This document shows positions 27,625-36,661 of a stretch of 64,000 bases of DNA, piece after piece (position 1 is the stretch's first letter; every line of letters begins with the position of its first letter). Location: NCBI RefSeq assembly GCF_963668165.1, contig NZ_OY764209.1, forward strand, positions 2,232,001 through 2,296,000, written 5' to 3'. The notes below the pieces were generated by a model. That model made no database searches. It was given only the letters and a program-made list of their open reading frames with translations, and was not told the DNA's origin. The position numbers were made by a program, and so were the translations under genes. The DNA comes from Marispirochaeta sp. (lineage in GTDB: Bacteria; Spirochaetota; Spirochaetia; JC444; Marispirochaetaceae).

Positions 27625-28698
27625 ATGGGACTCTACGGAATCATCATCAAGGAGTTCAAGCATATCCTCAGGGATTTTAGAACCCTGATGATCCTCTTTA
27701 TCCTGCCGGTGCTTATGCTCATTCTCTTCGGCTACGCGATGACCCTTGAGATTCCGGAGATCAGACTGGCGGTAGAGGACTACGACGCCTCCCCCGATTC
27801 GCGGGAGCTTACCGCCGGCTTCAGAGGTTCCACCTTTTTCACTCTTGTCGGGACCGAGGGACTCTCGGGTCCTGAACTCTTCCAGGGCCGGAAAGCGGAC
27901 GCGCTTCTGACGATTCCTCCCGACTACACTCAGTCGCGCCGTCTCGACCTTGCGATCGACGCCTCCGACTCCAACCGGGCTCTGATCATCCGTCAGTATA
28001 TTCAGGCTGTCGTCGCCCGCTCAGGAGACGGGATCGGTACCCCGCCGGCGCCGATCATCGCGGCCCCGGCTTTTCTCTACAACCGCCGCCTTGAGAGCGC
28101 CTATTTCTTCGTCCCGGCGCTCACCGCCTTGATCATCATCATGGTCACCGCCCTGCTGACCAGCCTCACGATTACCCGCGAGAAGGAGCAGGGGACCTTC
28201 GATCTGATCAAACTGAGTCCGGTAAACGCCTTGGAGGTGATAATCGGCAAGGTCGTCCCTTATCTGCTGCTTTCGCTGCTTATCGGCCTTATGATCGTCT
28301 TCGTCGGGGTGGTGATCTTCTCGGTACCCTTGCGCGGAAGCTTCGCGGCGCTCCTCTTCTATCTGCTGCTCTACTGCCTGACAGGGCTGTCCTTCGGGAT
28401 CCTGATTTCCACTGTCGCTTCGAGTCAGCAGACGGCGATGATGATCTCCCTGATCGCGACCCTGCTGCCGACACTTTTCCTCTCGGGTTTTATTTTCCAG
28501 ATCGAGGCAATGCCGGCGGTCCTGCGCGCCGTCAGCCGGGCCGTGCCGGCGACTTGGTTTCTGATTATCATACGAGGGCTGATGCTCAAAGGCAACACGC
28601 AGGGCGAACTCCTCGTTCCGATTCTGATGCTGGCCGCCTTTTCATGTCTCTTCCTGCTGATCGCGATCCGCCGTTTCAAGCGCTACCTTGAGTCATAG
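27625..28698 (+). CDS. ABC-2 type permease (first)
   Basis: A 357-residue ABC-2 permease: one N-terminal membrane segment (LMILFILPVLMLILFGYAM), a periplasmic domain of about 150 residues, then five C-terminal membrane segments with the REKEQGTFDLIKLSPV coupling motif typical of YhhJ/YbhS proteins. ATG at 27625 is right after the upstream stop and behind GGGAGGAG; a longer frame opening at 27532 lies inside the ATPase gene and is not the start. It would pair with the next permease. Confidence 0.9.
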   Translation: MGLYGIIIKEFKHILRDFRTLMILFILPVLMLILFGYAMTLEIPEIRLAVEDYDASPDSRELTAGFRGSTFFTLVGTEGLSGPELFQGRKADALLTIPPDYTQSRRLDLAIDASDSNRALIIRQYIQAVVARSGDGIGTPPAPIIAAPAFLYNRRLESAYFFVPALTALIIIMVTALLTSLTITREKEQGTFDLIKLSPVNALEVIIGKVVPYLLLSLLIGLMIVFVGVVIFSVPLRGSFAALLFYLLLYCLTGLSFGILISTVASSQQTAMMISLIATLLPTLFLSGFIFQIEAMPAVLRAVSRAVPATWFLIIIRGLMLKGNTQGELLVPILMLAAFSCLFLLIAIRRFKRYLES

Positions 28699-28707
28699 GC
28701 TGCTGCT

Positions 28708-29820
28708 ATGAGAACGCTTATTGCAATGGTAAAGAAAGAGCTCCTGCAGCTGAAGGCGGATAAATTCTACCTGCGCTTCCTGATCTTTGCGCCCCTCTTA
28801 CAGTTGATTGTTCTCGGCCATGCCCTGACTACCGAGACCACCAACGTTCCCACCCTGATAGCCGACCTCGACCGCACTGCCGTAAGCCGTGAGTTTGTCA
28901 GAGCCGTCTCGACCAACGAGCGTTTCAACGTAATCGGTCATGTGACCGACTACGCATCCCTGACCGACGCGATCCAGCGATGGGAGGCGAGCGTCGGGAT
29001 CTACATTCCTCCCGGCTATACCTCTGACCTCGAATGCGACGGCTCGACGGAGCTGCTGGTGCTGCTTGACAGCGTCGACGGCAACAAGGCCCTTAGCGCT
29101 TACGGTTACCTGCAGCAGATCGCCGTCCGCGAGGGCAAGATCCTTGCGCCGGTCCCTGCCGTTATACAGTCATCTGACCGCCCGATTCTCAACTACCGCT
29201 ATCTCTTTAACCCGGAGCTGAAGAACTCGGCATATATGGTTCCTGGAATCGTTGTGGTCATCGTCACAATAATCACACTGATGATCGGCGCGATGAGTCT
29301 GGTGCGTGAGAAGGAGGTCGGCACTCTGGAGCAGCTGATGGTGACCCCGATCAACCGGGCCCAGCTGATCCTTGGTAAACTTATCCCTTTTCTGCTCTAC
29401 GCCTTTATCGAGGTAACTGTTATTCTAAAGGTTGCCGGGTTTGTCTTCGGCCTCTCCCTGGCCGGCAGCCTCGCAACCCTCTACCTGGCCCTCTTTCTCT
29501 ACCTGTTCTCCACCCTGGGCCTCGGCCTGCTTGTCTCCTCCATTGCGGCGACCCAGCAGCAGGCCCTCTTTTTAGCCTGGTTCTTCATGATCTTCATGAT
29601 ACTTCTCTCGGGATTCCTGATCCCCGTGGCGAACATGCCGGGCTGGCTTCAGACCCTGACACTGGCCAACCCGCTGCGCTTTATGATGACCACAGTGCGG
29701 GAGATCTACCTCAAAGCGACACCCTTGAGTCTGCTGGCCGACCAGCTGATTCCCCTCTCTCTGCTGGGGGGAGCGATCTTTTCGATCAGTGTCCTGACCT
29801 TCCGCAAACATTCAGGCTGA
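28708..29820 (+). CDS. ABC-2 type permease (second)
   Basis: A 370-residue permease with the same layout as its neighbour: N-terminal membrane helix, periplasmic domain, five C-terminal helices and the REKEVGTLEQLMVTPI coupling motif (the YbhR pattern). Last gene of the operon. With TolC-like, HlyD-like and two ATPases this completes a tripartite ABC exporter comparable to YbhGFSR. The substrate is not shown by the sequence; drugs or other toxic amphiphiles are the family norm. Confidence 0.9.
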   Translation: MRTLIAMVKKELLQLKADKFYLRFLIFAPLLQLIVLGHALTTETTNVPTLIADLDRTAVSREFVRAVSTNERFNVIGHVTDYASLTDAIQRWEASVGIYIPPGYTSDLECDGSTELLVLLDSVDGNKALSAYGYLQQIAVREGKILAPVPAVIQSSDRPILNYRYLFNPELKNSAYMVPGIVVVIVTIITLMIGAMSLVREKEVGTLEQLMVTPINRAQLILGKLIPFLLYAFIEVTVILKVAGFVFGLSLAGSLATLYLALFLYLFSTLGLGLLVSSIAATQQQALFLAWFFMIFMILLSGFLIPVANMPGWLQTLTLANPLRFMMTTVREIYLKATPLSLLADQLIPLSLLGGAIFSISVLTFRKHSG

Positions 29821-29996
29821 TTCCTGTTATTCCGGGCCCCCCGGCTGGTGCCGTCGGGCCTGCTCCGGGGTTCGCGCTTGAGATTGTGGTCTTCCAGGTT
29901 CTGCAGACTGCAGTGAAAGCATTTCAGTCTGTTCTCTGAAAGATAAAGCAGCACCGCGGGGACAAACTCTTTCAGCCCATCTTCTTGAACGCGCAT
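29706..29996 (-). CDS. Possible small protein downstream of the lyase gene
   Basis: A 96-codon minus-strand frame starting 31 bases after the DapA-like gene with a good GGAG site 7 bases before ATG. The first about 55 residues contain KCFHC; the rest runs antisense into the permease gene and may not be natural. No family recognised. Either a true short gene of the lyase operon or chance. Confidence 0.25.
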   Translation of the reverse strand: MRVQEDGLKEFVPAVLLYLSENRLKCFHCSLQNLEDHNLKREPRSRPDGTSRGARNNRNQPECLRKVRTLIEKIAPPSRERGISWSASRLKGVALR

Positions 29997-30027
29997 TATT
30001 CAACTCCGATAGATGCAGGATTCTGCT

Positions 30028-30915
30028 TTACAGCAATCCCATCTCTTTCAGGATCTTTTTCAGCTGTTTCTTTTCGTCAGAGCTCATGGGGCCGACGGGT
30101 TCAAAACAGGGCCCGGCGTCGACGCCAAGGAGTTCAAGGGCTTCCTTTATAACCGTCGGGAAGGTTCCAAGACCAAAGGCAATTCTCAAAGGCGCCAGGC
30201 GGAACTGGGCTTCCAGTGAACCCTGAATATCACCTGCCATGTATTTGTCGTAAATGTCCGCACAGATCCGCGGAGCAACGTTCGCACAGGCTGCAACAGC
30301 ACCGGCACCGCCGTAGCAGAGGTTGGCGTGAATCAGGGTGTCCCGGCCGATCATTACGTCAAAGTCCATATCACGGGTAAGGCGGATACATTCCGCGGTA
30401 TTGGTCATATCTCCGGAGGAGTCCTTGATTCCGATGATGTTCCTGATCTTCGCCAGCTTGACCACCGAACCGGGTTGCAGGGCAACGTGGGTCTTGGGGC
30501 GGTTGTCGTAGAGCAGAATCGGCAGGTCTGTACTTGCGGCAACATCGGTAAAGTGCTTAATCAACTGGTCCTGATTCGGACTGATAAAGAGGGGAGTAAG
30601 TACCGACAGGGCATCAACGCCGACTTCCTGGGCAATCTGGGCAAGTTCAATGCTGCCCCGGGTCGTAATGTGGTTGGCCCCTGCATACACAGGTACCCGT
30701 CCGGCAACCTGGTCCCTGGTAACCTCCAGGATCATCCGGTACTCGTCGTTGGACAGACAGTAGAACTCTCCGGTGGTTCCGATGGCGAAAATTCCATGGA
30801 CACCTCCCTCAAGCAGGAAATCGACCAGATTACGCAGTGCTTTCTCATTTACGTTGCCGTCTTTTGTTAAAGGGGTGATCATTGCGGGCAGAACGCCCTT
30901 GGGAGCAAAATTCAT
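30028..30915 (-). CDS. DapA/NanA-family aldolase or dehydratase
   Basis: A 295-residue TIM-barrel lyase of the dihydrodipicolinate synthase family: GIFAIGTTGEFYCLS (the GTTGE motif), LLYDNRPKTH (Tyr of the proton relay, but not the YNVPGRT of true DapA) and the Schiff-base Lys in GIKDSSGD. The divergent YDNRP motif and the neighbouring GntR regulator suggest a catabolic 2-keto-3-deoxy sugar acid aldolase or dehydratase rather than lysine synthesis. The start at 30915 follows CAGGAGAT. It is divergent from the GntR gene. Confidence 0.85.
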   Translation of the reverse strand: MNFAPKGVLPAMITPLTKDGNVNEKALRNLVDFLLEGGVHGIFAIGTTGEFYCLSNDEYRMILEVTRDQVAGRVPVYAGANHITTRGSIELAQIAQEVGVDALSVLTPLFISPNQDQLIKHFTDVAASTDLPILLYDNRPKTHVALQPGSVVKLAKIRNIIGIKDSSGDMTNTAECIRLTRDMDFDVMIGRDTLIHANLCYGGAGAVAACANVAPRICADIYDKYMAGDIQGSLEAQFRLAPLRIAFGLGTFPTVIKEALELLGVDAGPCFEPVGPMSSDEKKQLKKILKEMGLL

Positions 30916-30989
30916 ACTACATCTCCTGTTGTTACAGACCCCTGTTTTGCGGGCCGGTAAAAAAGTATTGCTATTTCTAAAATTGTATG

Positions 30990-31016
30990 AGACATTATGT
31001 CTGATGCATCAGGCAT
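30990..31016. promoter_or_regulatory. Two overlapping palindromes, possible GntR/FCD operator
   Basis: AGACATTATGTCT (30990-31002) has perfect six-base arms. The overlapping 20-base segment 30997-31016, ATGTCTGATGCATCAGGCAT, is an inverted repeat with a single mismatched pair around the perfect core TGATGCATCA. Both lie in the 185-base divergent region between the lyase and the GntR/FCD regulator, about 75 to 110 bases from each start. Confidence 0.45.
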
Positions 31017-31127
31017 CTGTCAATCAGTTTTTATCCAGTTTTTGTTGTTCGATTCCATGCATCCCGGATATCATAGAGCAGAAAAATATCGGACTGAACA
31101 GTGAATAAGGAAAGAAGATACATACCG

Positions 31128-31823
31128 ATGAAAAAAAACAGTACATCACTTTCTGCCGTCAACAACGAATTCAGGTCATTGAGCGAAACCGTCTACGAGA
31201 AGATACGGGAAGCAATTCTTGCCAAGGAACTGGAACCTGGAGAACGGGTAAGCGAACGGATGCTGGTGGATAAACTGGGAGTCAGTTCAACCACAGTAAA
31301 ACGGGCTCTCCAGCAGCTTCAGGCAGAAGGCCTGGTGGAAATCCAGCCTCGAAAGGGGACCTACGTGGTGGAGAGTTTTCCCGCCATGGAGGAGAACACC
31401 GTAATGCGAGCCTCCCTAGAAGGACTGGCCGCACGCTTTGCCGCATCCAAAGCCACGGAGGATGATCTTAAGGAGATGCGGCATCAGCTAGAGGAGATGC
31501 GCCGCCGAACCGAAATCGATACCCAGCAGAATATAAGCAAAGCGAACGCCAGGTTTCATCACCTTGTTCACCGGGCATCCTACAACCCCTACGTGGGGCG
31601 CCTTATCGATGTCCTTAGAAATTTCGACCGCGACCTCCGTCATCAGGCCCTTTCTGATCATGATGAGGCTGTCAGGGGACTTAAAGACCATATCTCGGTG
31701 TTCGAGGCAATCGAAGCCCGGGACGGCGACCTGGCGGAGGAACGTATGCGTCGGCACATCCTGAGGACTCTGGAGTTTGTAAAGACCGGGATGAAAAAGG
31801 GTGGAAAAGCAGAAACTCCATAA
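31128..31823 (+). CDS. GntR family regulator, FCD subfamily
   Basis: A 231-residue regulator with an N-terminal winged helix (VYEKIREAILAKELEPGERVSERMLVDKLGVS, then STTVKRALQQLQAEGLVEIQPRKGTYV) and a helical FCD ligand domain (FHHLVHRASYNPYV, then HISVFEAIEARDG with the metal-binding-type His). A GTG at 31101 is an alternative start nine codons earlier. Divergent from the DapA-family gene; the usual logic is a repressor released by the sugar acid that the neighbouring enzyme handles. Confidence 0.88.
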   Translation: MKKNSTSLSAVNNEFRSLSETVYEKIREAILAKELEPGERVSERMLVDKLGVSSTTVKRALQQLQAEGLVEIQPRKGTYVVESFPAMEENTVMRASLEGLAARFAASKATEDDLKEMRHQLEEMRRRTEIDTQQNISKANARFHHLVHRASYNPYVGRLIDVLRNFDRDLRHQALSDHDEAVRGLKDHISVFEAIEARDGDLAEERMRRHILRTLEFVKTGMKKGGKAETP

Positions 31824-31857
31824 GGCCTGGGGGCTGCGGGAGTCCTGGACCATTATT

Positions 31858-31888
31858 CCCGGGACTCTCGATAAAAGTACGTCCCGGG
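31858..31888. terminator. Hairpin between the GntR gene and the small lysine-rich gene
   Basis: CCCGGGAC (31858-31865) and GTCCCGGG (31881-31888) form an 8-bp perfect stem with a 15-base loop between two convergent genes. There is no run of T directly after it on either strand, so a factor-independent terminator is only one possible reading. Confidence 0.3.
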
Positions 31889-31917
31889 GACCTCTGACCG
31901 CTTATCTCTTTTTCTGT

Positions 31918-32022
31918 TTACTCCCGAGTGTTCTTCTTTTCATTCTTCTCTTTCCGCTTCTCTTTCTGAGTTTTCAGCGGTTTCTTCTTGCTGTCCTTGC
32001 GCGAGTTTTTTTCTTTTCCCAT
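31918..32022 (-). CDS. Tiny lysine-rich protein
   Basis: A 34-residue frame behind AAGGAG, 6 bases before ATG, on the minus strand. The product is extremely basic, with repeated Lys/Glu (SKKKPLKTQKEKRKEKNEKK), one predicted helix and no hydrophobic core. I have the impression that similar 30-40 residue Lys-rich peptides occur in many bacteria, but the role is unknown; RNA or ribosome association is conceivable. It explains most of the otherwise empty gap between the GntR gene and carB. The rest of that gap (32023-32227) shows nothing clear. Confidence 0.5.
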   Translation of the reverse strand: MGKEKNSRKDSKKKPLKTQKEKRKEKNEKKNTRE

Positions 32023-32227
32023 GGGTGACTCCTTGTGCCTTCGACCTTCGGTACGGATAAACCGGGTAGTGCTTCTGCCCATGAAAGGGAAAAACGCGTT
32101 CCCGGTCCGTATAAAATACTTCAGTTGGCCGACTTAATCCACGCTTTTAGGAAAAACCCGGTAAATTAAGGACGTGCCGAAAAACCTGCCGGCCCCTCGG
32201 GTGCATAGGACCGTGCTCGGACGGGTT

Positions 32228-35200
32228 TCAGCTGATTCCCCTGTGGTACTCCTGGATTGACTTAACCTGCCCCTTACCGTTACGGGCCGCGTCGATTCCC
32301 TTCGCTGTGGCCAGGGCTCCTGACAGGGTGGTTATATAGGGCACCTTGTGCTTGATGGCGGCCTTGCGGATCACCGTCTCGTCGATCAGGGCGTCCCGGC
32401 GGGGCTGGGGGGTGTTGATAACCAGGCGGACCTCCCGGTTAACGATTACGTCGATTACGTTGGGACGCCCTTCATGCAGCTTGCAGATCTGCCGGCATTC
32501 GATCCCGGCATTGCGGAAGAACTCTGCGGTTCCCTCGGTGGCCAGGATCGTGAAACCCAGTTCGGCGAATGAGCGGCCCACCTCGATAGCGGACTCCTCT
32601 TTTATCGAAAGGCTGATTAGTACCTTGCCGGCACCGGTGTCGGGATTCAGCTCCGAAGGCAGAAAGACCCCGGCTGCTTCCTGGGCCTTGTAGAACGACA
32701 ATGCATAATTGTCTGAAATCCCCAGAACCTCTCCGGTGGAGCGCATCTCCGGACCAAGCACCGGGTCGACCTCGGGAAACTTGTCGAAAGGAAAAACCGA
32801 CTCCTTGGTGCCGAAGTGAGGGATCTTCTTTTCGCTTAATTTGAGGGATCGTATGTCCTCTCCCAGCATAAGCCGGGTAGCCAGGTTTGCCATCTGTATG
32901 CTGCAGACCTTGGATACCAGGGGCACCGTACGGCTGGCCCGCGGGTTGGCCTCCAGAACGTAGACTTTCCCTTTCTCGATGGCGTACTGCATATTCATAA
33001 GTCCGCGGACAGACAGGGTTTCTGCAATCTTGCGGGTATAATTCTGAATTGTTGCCAGCTGCTCATCACTTATCGAAACAGGGGGAATAAGACAGGCCGA
33101 GTCCCCGGAGTGGACCCCCGCCTGCTCCACGTGCTCCATAACCGCAGGAATATAGACCTCTTTGCCGTCGGAAAGGCCGTCAGCTTCGCACTCCAGGGCG
33201 TTCTGCAGGAAGCGGTCGATCAGAAGGGGCCTGTCCGGAGTAACGCCGACAGCCTTGGCCACGTATTCCCGCAGCATTTTTTCGTCGGTAATTACCTCCA
33301 TGCCCCTGCCGCCCAGAACAAAGGAGGGCCGGATCATGATGGGGTAGCCGATTCTGTCCGCCAGAGTCACGGCTTCTTCCATGTTGGCGGCCATGCCGGA
33401 TTCAGGCATGGGAATCTCCAGCTGCTCCATCATCTTGCGGAAGAGGTCCCGGTCCTCGGCGATGTCGATGCTGTCGATACTGGTTCCCAGAATGTTGACA
33501 CCCTCATCAGCAAGTTCCCGGGCGATATTCAGGGGCGTCTGGCCGCCGAACTGGACGATTACCCCGGCGGGCTGCTCCTTCTCATAGATCTGCAGCACGT
33601 CTTCCAGGGTAACCGGCTCAAAGTAGAGCTTGTCGCTGGTGTCGTAGTCGGTGGAGACGGTCTCAGGATTACAGTTGACCATGATGGTCTCGTAGCCCGA
33701 CTCCCGCAGGGCCATGGCGGCGTGGACACAGCAGTAGTCAAACTCAATTCCCTGGCCGATACGGTTGGGCCCGCCCCCGAGGATCATGATCTTCTTTTTA
33801 TTAGTGCTGGCCTTGCCGGCATCCGGAGCGTTATAGCTGGAGTAGTAATAGTAGGAATCCTCAACCCCCGAAACCGGTACCGCGTGCCAGCCCTCCCGAA
33901 TTCCGAGTTCGTTCCGGCGGCGGCGGATGTCTTTTTCCCGGATTCCCAGAATCCCTGCCAGGTACTTGTCGGAAAAGCCGTCCTTTTTAGCTTGAAGCAG
34001 CAGTTCGTCTTTCGGCAGCCGTCCCGGGTTTTTCAGCAGCTCCTCTTCAAGCTCGACAAGCTCCTTCATCTCCTGCAGGAAGTGGGGCTTTATGTAAGTA
34101 AGCGTATAAAGCTTATCAATGTCTGCTCCTTTACGCAGGGCTTCGTAGAGAATAAAATAGCGTTCGCTGGTGGGGTAGAGGAGCAGGTCCATCAGCTCGT
34201 CCAGGCTCTTCGAGTTGTAGTCCGCCGCAAACCCCAGACCGTAGCGGCCGTTCTCGAGACCCCGGATTGACTTCTGAAAGGTCTCCTTAAAGGTCTTACC
34301 GATAGCCATAACCTCACCAACGGCTTTCATCTGGGTACCCAGCTTGTCCTCGATGGCCCGGAACTTTTCAAAGGCCCAGCGGGCGAACTTCAGTACCACA
34401 TAATCCCCGGAGGGGGTGTACTTTTCCAGGGTCCCGTCGCGCCAGTAGGGAATCTGGTCCAGGGTCATCCCGGATGCCAGCTTGGCGGAGATCAGGGCGA
34501 TAGGAAAACCCGTGGCCTTGCTTGCCAGAGCGGAGGAACGGGATGTCCGGGGATTGATCTCGATGATGACCACCCGTCCGGTCGCCGGATCGTAGGCGAA
34601 CTGCACGTTGGTTCCGCCGATGACCCCGATGGATTCGACGATGCGAAAGGCCTGTTCTTTCAGTTTTTCTTCCAGGGCGGGATCGATGGTCAGAAAGGGG
34701 GCGGAACAGAAGGAGTCTCCGGTGTGGACCCCCACGGCATCGATGTTCTCAATATAGCAGATGGCGATCATCTGGTTTTTGCTGTCCCGTACGACCTCCA
34801 CCTCGAGTTCTTCCCAGCCCAGGATAGATTCTTCAATCAGGCACTGCCTGGTCATGGAAAGGTCCAGCCCCCGGCTGACCACGGTCTGCAGTTCTTCCAC
34901 GTTGTAGACCAGTCCCCCGCCGGCTCCTCCCATGGTGTAGGCGGGACGGATAACCACCGGGTATCCCAGCTCTTCAGCTGTTCTTTCGGCCTCTTCCACG
35001 GTGTGAGCAATGTCGGAGCGTGGCGTTTCTATCCCCAGCTTCTGCATTTCCGCTTTAAAGATCTCCCGGTCCTCACCCCGTTCAATAGCCTCCAGGTTTA
35101 CTCCGATTACCTGGACACCGTACTTATCCAGCACCCCTTTTTTGTTCAGTTCCGAAGCAAGGTTCAATCCGGTCTGGCCCCCCAGGTTGGGGAGCAGGGC

Positions 35201-35449
35201 GTCGGGACGCTCCCTGGCGATTATCTGCTCCAGTCGGCCTGCATTCAAAGGTTCAATGTAGGTGGCATCCGCCATAACCGGGTCGGTCATAATGGTCGCC
35301 GGATTGGAATTGACCAGAACAATCTGGTACCCCTGCTCCCGGAGGGCTTTGCAGGCCTGTGTCCCGGAATAGTCAAACTCACAGGCTTGACCGATTACTA
35401 TCGGCCCGGAGCCGATTATAAGAATCTTATGGATATCCTCTCGCTTCAT
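32228..35449 (-). CDS. carB: Carbamoyl-phosphate synthase large subunit
   Basis: A 1073-residue full-length CarB. Two homologous ATP-grasp halves are present: KILIIGSGPIVIGQACEFDYSG at the start and KIMILGGGPNRIGQGIEFDYCC near residue 555, each followed by a VLEANPRASR- or IEINPRTSRSS-type motif. Between them lies the oligomerisation domain and at the C-terminus the MGS-like allosteric domain (ILATEGTAEF). It makes carbamoyl phosphate for arginine and pyrimidine synthesis using ammonia from the CarA subunit. No carA is adjacent. The ATG overlaps the stop codon of a short upstream frame (ATGA), and a 149-bp repeat element lies 82 bases upstream. Confidence 0.97.
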   Translation of the reverse strand: MKREDIHKILIIGSGPIVIGQACEFDYSGTQACKALREQGYQIVLVNSNPATIMTDPVMADATYIEPLNAGRLEQIIARERPDALLPNLGGQTGLNLASELNKKGVLDKYGVQVIGVNLEAIERGEDREIFKAEMQKLGIETPRSDIAHTVEEAERTAEELGYPVVIRPAYTMGGAGGGLVYNVEELQTVVSRGLDLSMTRQCLIEESILGWEELEVEVVRDSKNQMIAICYIENIDAVGVHTGDSFCSAPFLTIDPALEEKLKEQAFRIVESIGVIGGTNVQFAYDPATGRVVIIEINPRTSRSSALASKATGFPIALISAKLASGMTLDQIPYWRDGTLEKYTPSGDYVVLKFARWAFEKFRAIEDKLGTQMKAVGEVMAIGKTFKETFQKSIRGLENGRYGLGFAADYNSKSLDELMDLLLYPTSERYFILYEALRKGADIDKLYTLTYIKPHFLQEMKELVELEEELLKNPGRLPKDELLLQAKKDGFSDKYLAGILGIREKDIRRRRNELGIREGWHAVPVSGVEDSYYYYSSYNAPDAGKASTNKKKIMILGGGPNRIGQGIEFDYCCVHAAMALRESGYETIMVNCNPETVSTDYDTSDKLYFEPVTLEDVLQIYEKEQPAGVIVQFGGQTPLNIARELADEGVNILGTSIDSIDIAEDRDLFRKMMEQLEIPMPESGMAANMEEAVTLADRIGYPIMIRPSFVLGGRGMEVITDEKMLREYVAKAVGVTPDRPLLIDRFLQNALECEADGLSDGKEVYIPAVMEHVEQAGVHSGDSACLIPPVSISDEQLATIQNYTRKIAETLSVRGLMNMQYAIEKGKVYVLEANPRASRTVPLVSKVCSIQMANLATRLMLGEDIRSLKLSEKKIPHFGTKESVFPFDKFPEVDPVLGPEMRSTGEVLGISDNYALSFYKAQEAAGVFLPSELNPDTGAGKVLISLSIKEESAIEVGRSFAELGFTILATEGTAEFFRNAGIECRQICKLHEGRPNVIDVIVNREVRLVINTPQPRRDALIDETVIRKAAIKHKVPYITTLSGALATAKGIDAARNGKGQVKSIQEYHRGIS

Positions 35450-35531
35450 GATGAACTCCAGTGTATTTTTTTTGCCGTGATGGCTGTCTGCGGATCAGCC
35501 GCTGGGGTTTTGTTTCCTGCTGTACCGTATG

Positions 35532-35680
35532 TAGTGTCCTAAACCGTGGGGATAAATCGGTAGTAAAACTCCTGCCGGTAGGGAATTCTCTGCTAAATTG
35601 TGCAGCGTTGCAGAGTTTTTCCAGATTCCTGGCAATTCTCGAATCCCGCGCATTGTTCATCCCCATGCTTGTGAACACTA
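35532..35680 (+). mobile_element. 149-bp terminal-inverted-repeat element, copy 2
   Basis: Same length, orientation and overall sequence as copy 1 at 19331-19479, with scattered differences and small compensating indels. It begins TAGTGTCCTAAACCG and ends GTGAACACTA. In both copies the four bases before TAG are TATG, so the element boundary could be slightly further left. It lies between carB (minus strand, transcribed away) and the DUF89 gene (3' end), in the position where a gene upstream of carB would be expected. Confidence 0.7.
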
Positions 35681-35726
35681 TCTGCACCTTACCAAAGTCG
35701 CACAATCTTGAATATGCCGAAAAACC

Positions 35727-36602
35727 CTATTTTATCAGGCAGAAATCGCCCAGCTCGGCAGGTATATGCCGGGCAATAATATCGCACTTGACCCGCAGCA
35801 GGAACAAAATCGGAAGCCCGCTGCCGGAGAGCGCCTCGTAGTTCCCCTGCCCCTTGCTGATGATTATGTCAGCCTTGTTCAGCAGTTCGTTGAATTCCGG
35901 ACTAACAAAATCCGGGACCGCCCCCGGAGCAGGGGATCCACTGGAGACCACTTCACAGAGTTTGTCCATTCCCGTTGTCCGGGCGTCTGCCAGGGTAACA
36001 TCGTTGATGATGGGTTTGCCCCGCACCGCGTAGAGAATCCGTATTTCCGGGTAGAATTTTGTGATTGCCGACACAAGAATCTTGTCAAAAACAATTTCCC
36101 CGGCATTGTCGCCAATGTACACCAGCTCCCGGGCTGCTGCGAGTCCGGCGCGCAGGGATTCAATGTCAAAAAGCTCCCTGCTTTCCCTGTGCACTGCCTT
36201 GTCTTCCTGATCCAGGATGTTTTCGATCTCCTCTTTGAGATCGATATCCCTGTTGGCGCCATAGTCGATAATATTACCGGAAATGGCAATCTCCACCGCC
36301 GTCAGCAGCGGGTCCGACGCTGATTCTACCCGTCGAACAAGATCGGGATACACAGATTGTGCGGCTTTGTTGCTTTGCTCCTTGATTTCTGCAAATGGGT
36401 CGGTACTCCCGCTTATCCTGTTGATAATCCGGTAAATCGGGACGGCGTTTTCCGGGGGAGATGCATTCATGGACAGTTGTGGGACCAGACGGGATATCTC
36501 ATCAAGGACCTGCTTTTGCTGTTGTTCGTTGCAGCCGGCCTGGCGTGCGGCAAACAATGCCTGGCTGAAAAAGCAGGGGATGCAGTCAAGGTAGGTATTC
36601 AT
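35727..36602 (-). CDS. DUF89 family protein (ARMT1-like fold)
   Basis: A 291-residue protein of the DUF89 family: the N-terminal MNTYLDCIPCFFSQAL with CxxC, the central LVYIGDNAGEIVFDK motif carrying the metal-binding Asp and Asn, GKPIINDVT and the closing ADIIISKGQGNYE. DUF89 proteins are metal-dependent phosphatases, proposed to repair damaged phosphometabolites such as fructose-1-phosphate. The start at 36602 follows CGGAGGACTCC. An ISAs1-type element is inserted 50 bases upstream of the start and has probably separated it from its promoter. Confidence 0.85.
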   Translation of the reverse strand: MNTYLDCIPCFFSQALFAARQAGCNEQQQKQVLDEISRLVPQLSMNASPPENAVPIYRIINRISGSTDPFAEIKEQSNKAAQSVYPDLVRRVESASDPLLTAVEIAISGNIIDYGANRDIDLKEEIENILDQEDKAVHRESRELFDIESLRAGLAAARELVYIGDNAGEIVFDKILVSAITKFYPEIRILYAVRGKPIINDVTLADARTTGMDKLCEVVSSGSPAPGAVPDFVSPEFNELLNKADIIISKGQGNYEALSGSGLPILFLLRVKCDIIARHIPAELGDFCLIK

Positions 36603-36661
36603 GGAGTCCTCCGGAACCAATCATAACAAAACACGGAAAACCTGAACATACGGACTTGACC

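Noticed and set aside
34724..35542. Long plus-strand open frames inside carB and other large genes
   Set aside because: They are antisense shadows of high-GC coding regions with no start signals and no recognisable domains.
35427..35705. Minus-strand 92-codon frame, and the similar one at 19385-19582, sharing a peptide with FTSxGMxNARDS
   Set aside because: The shared peptide comes entirely from the two copies of the 149-bp repeat element; neither frame has a ribosome binding site, and they extend into unrelated flanks.
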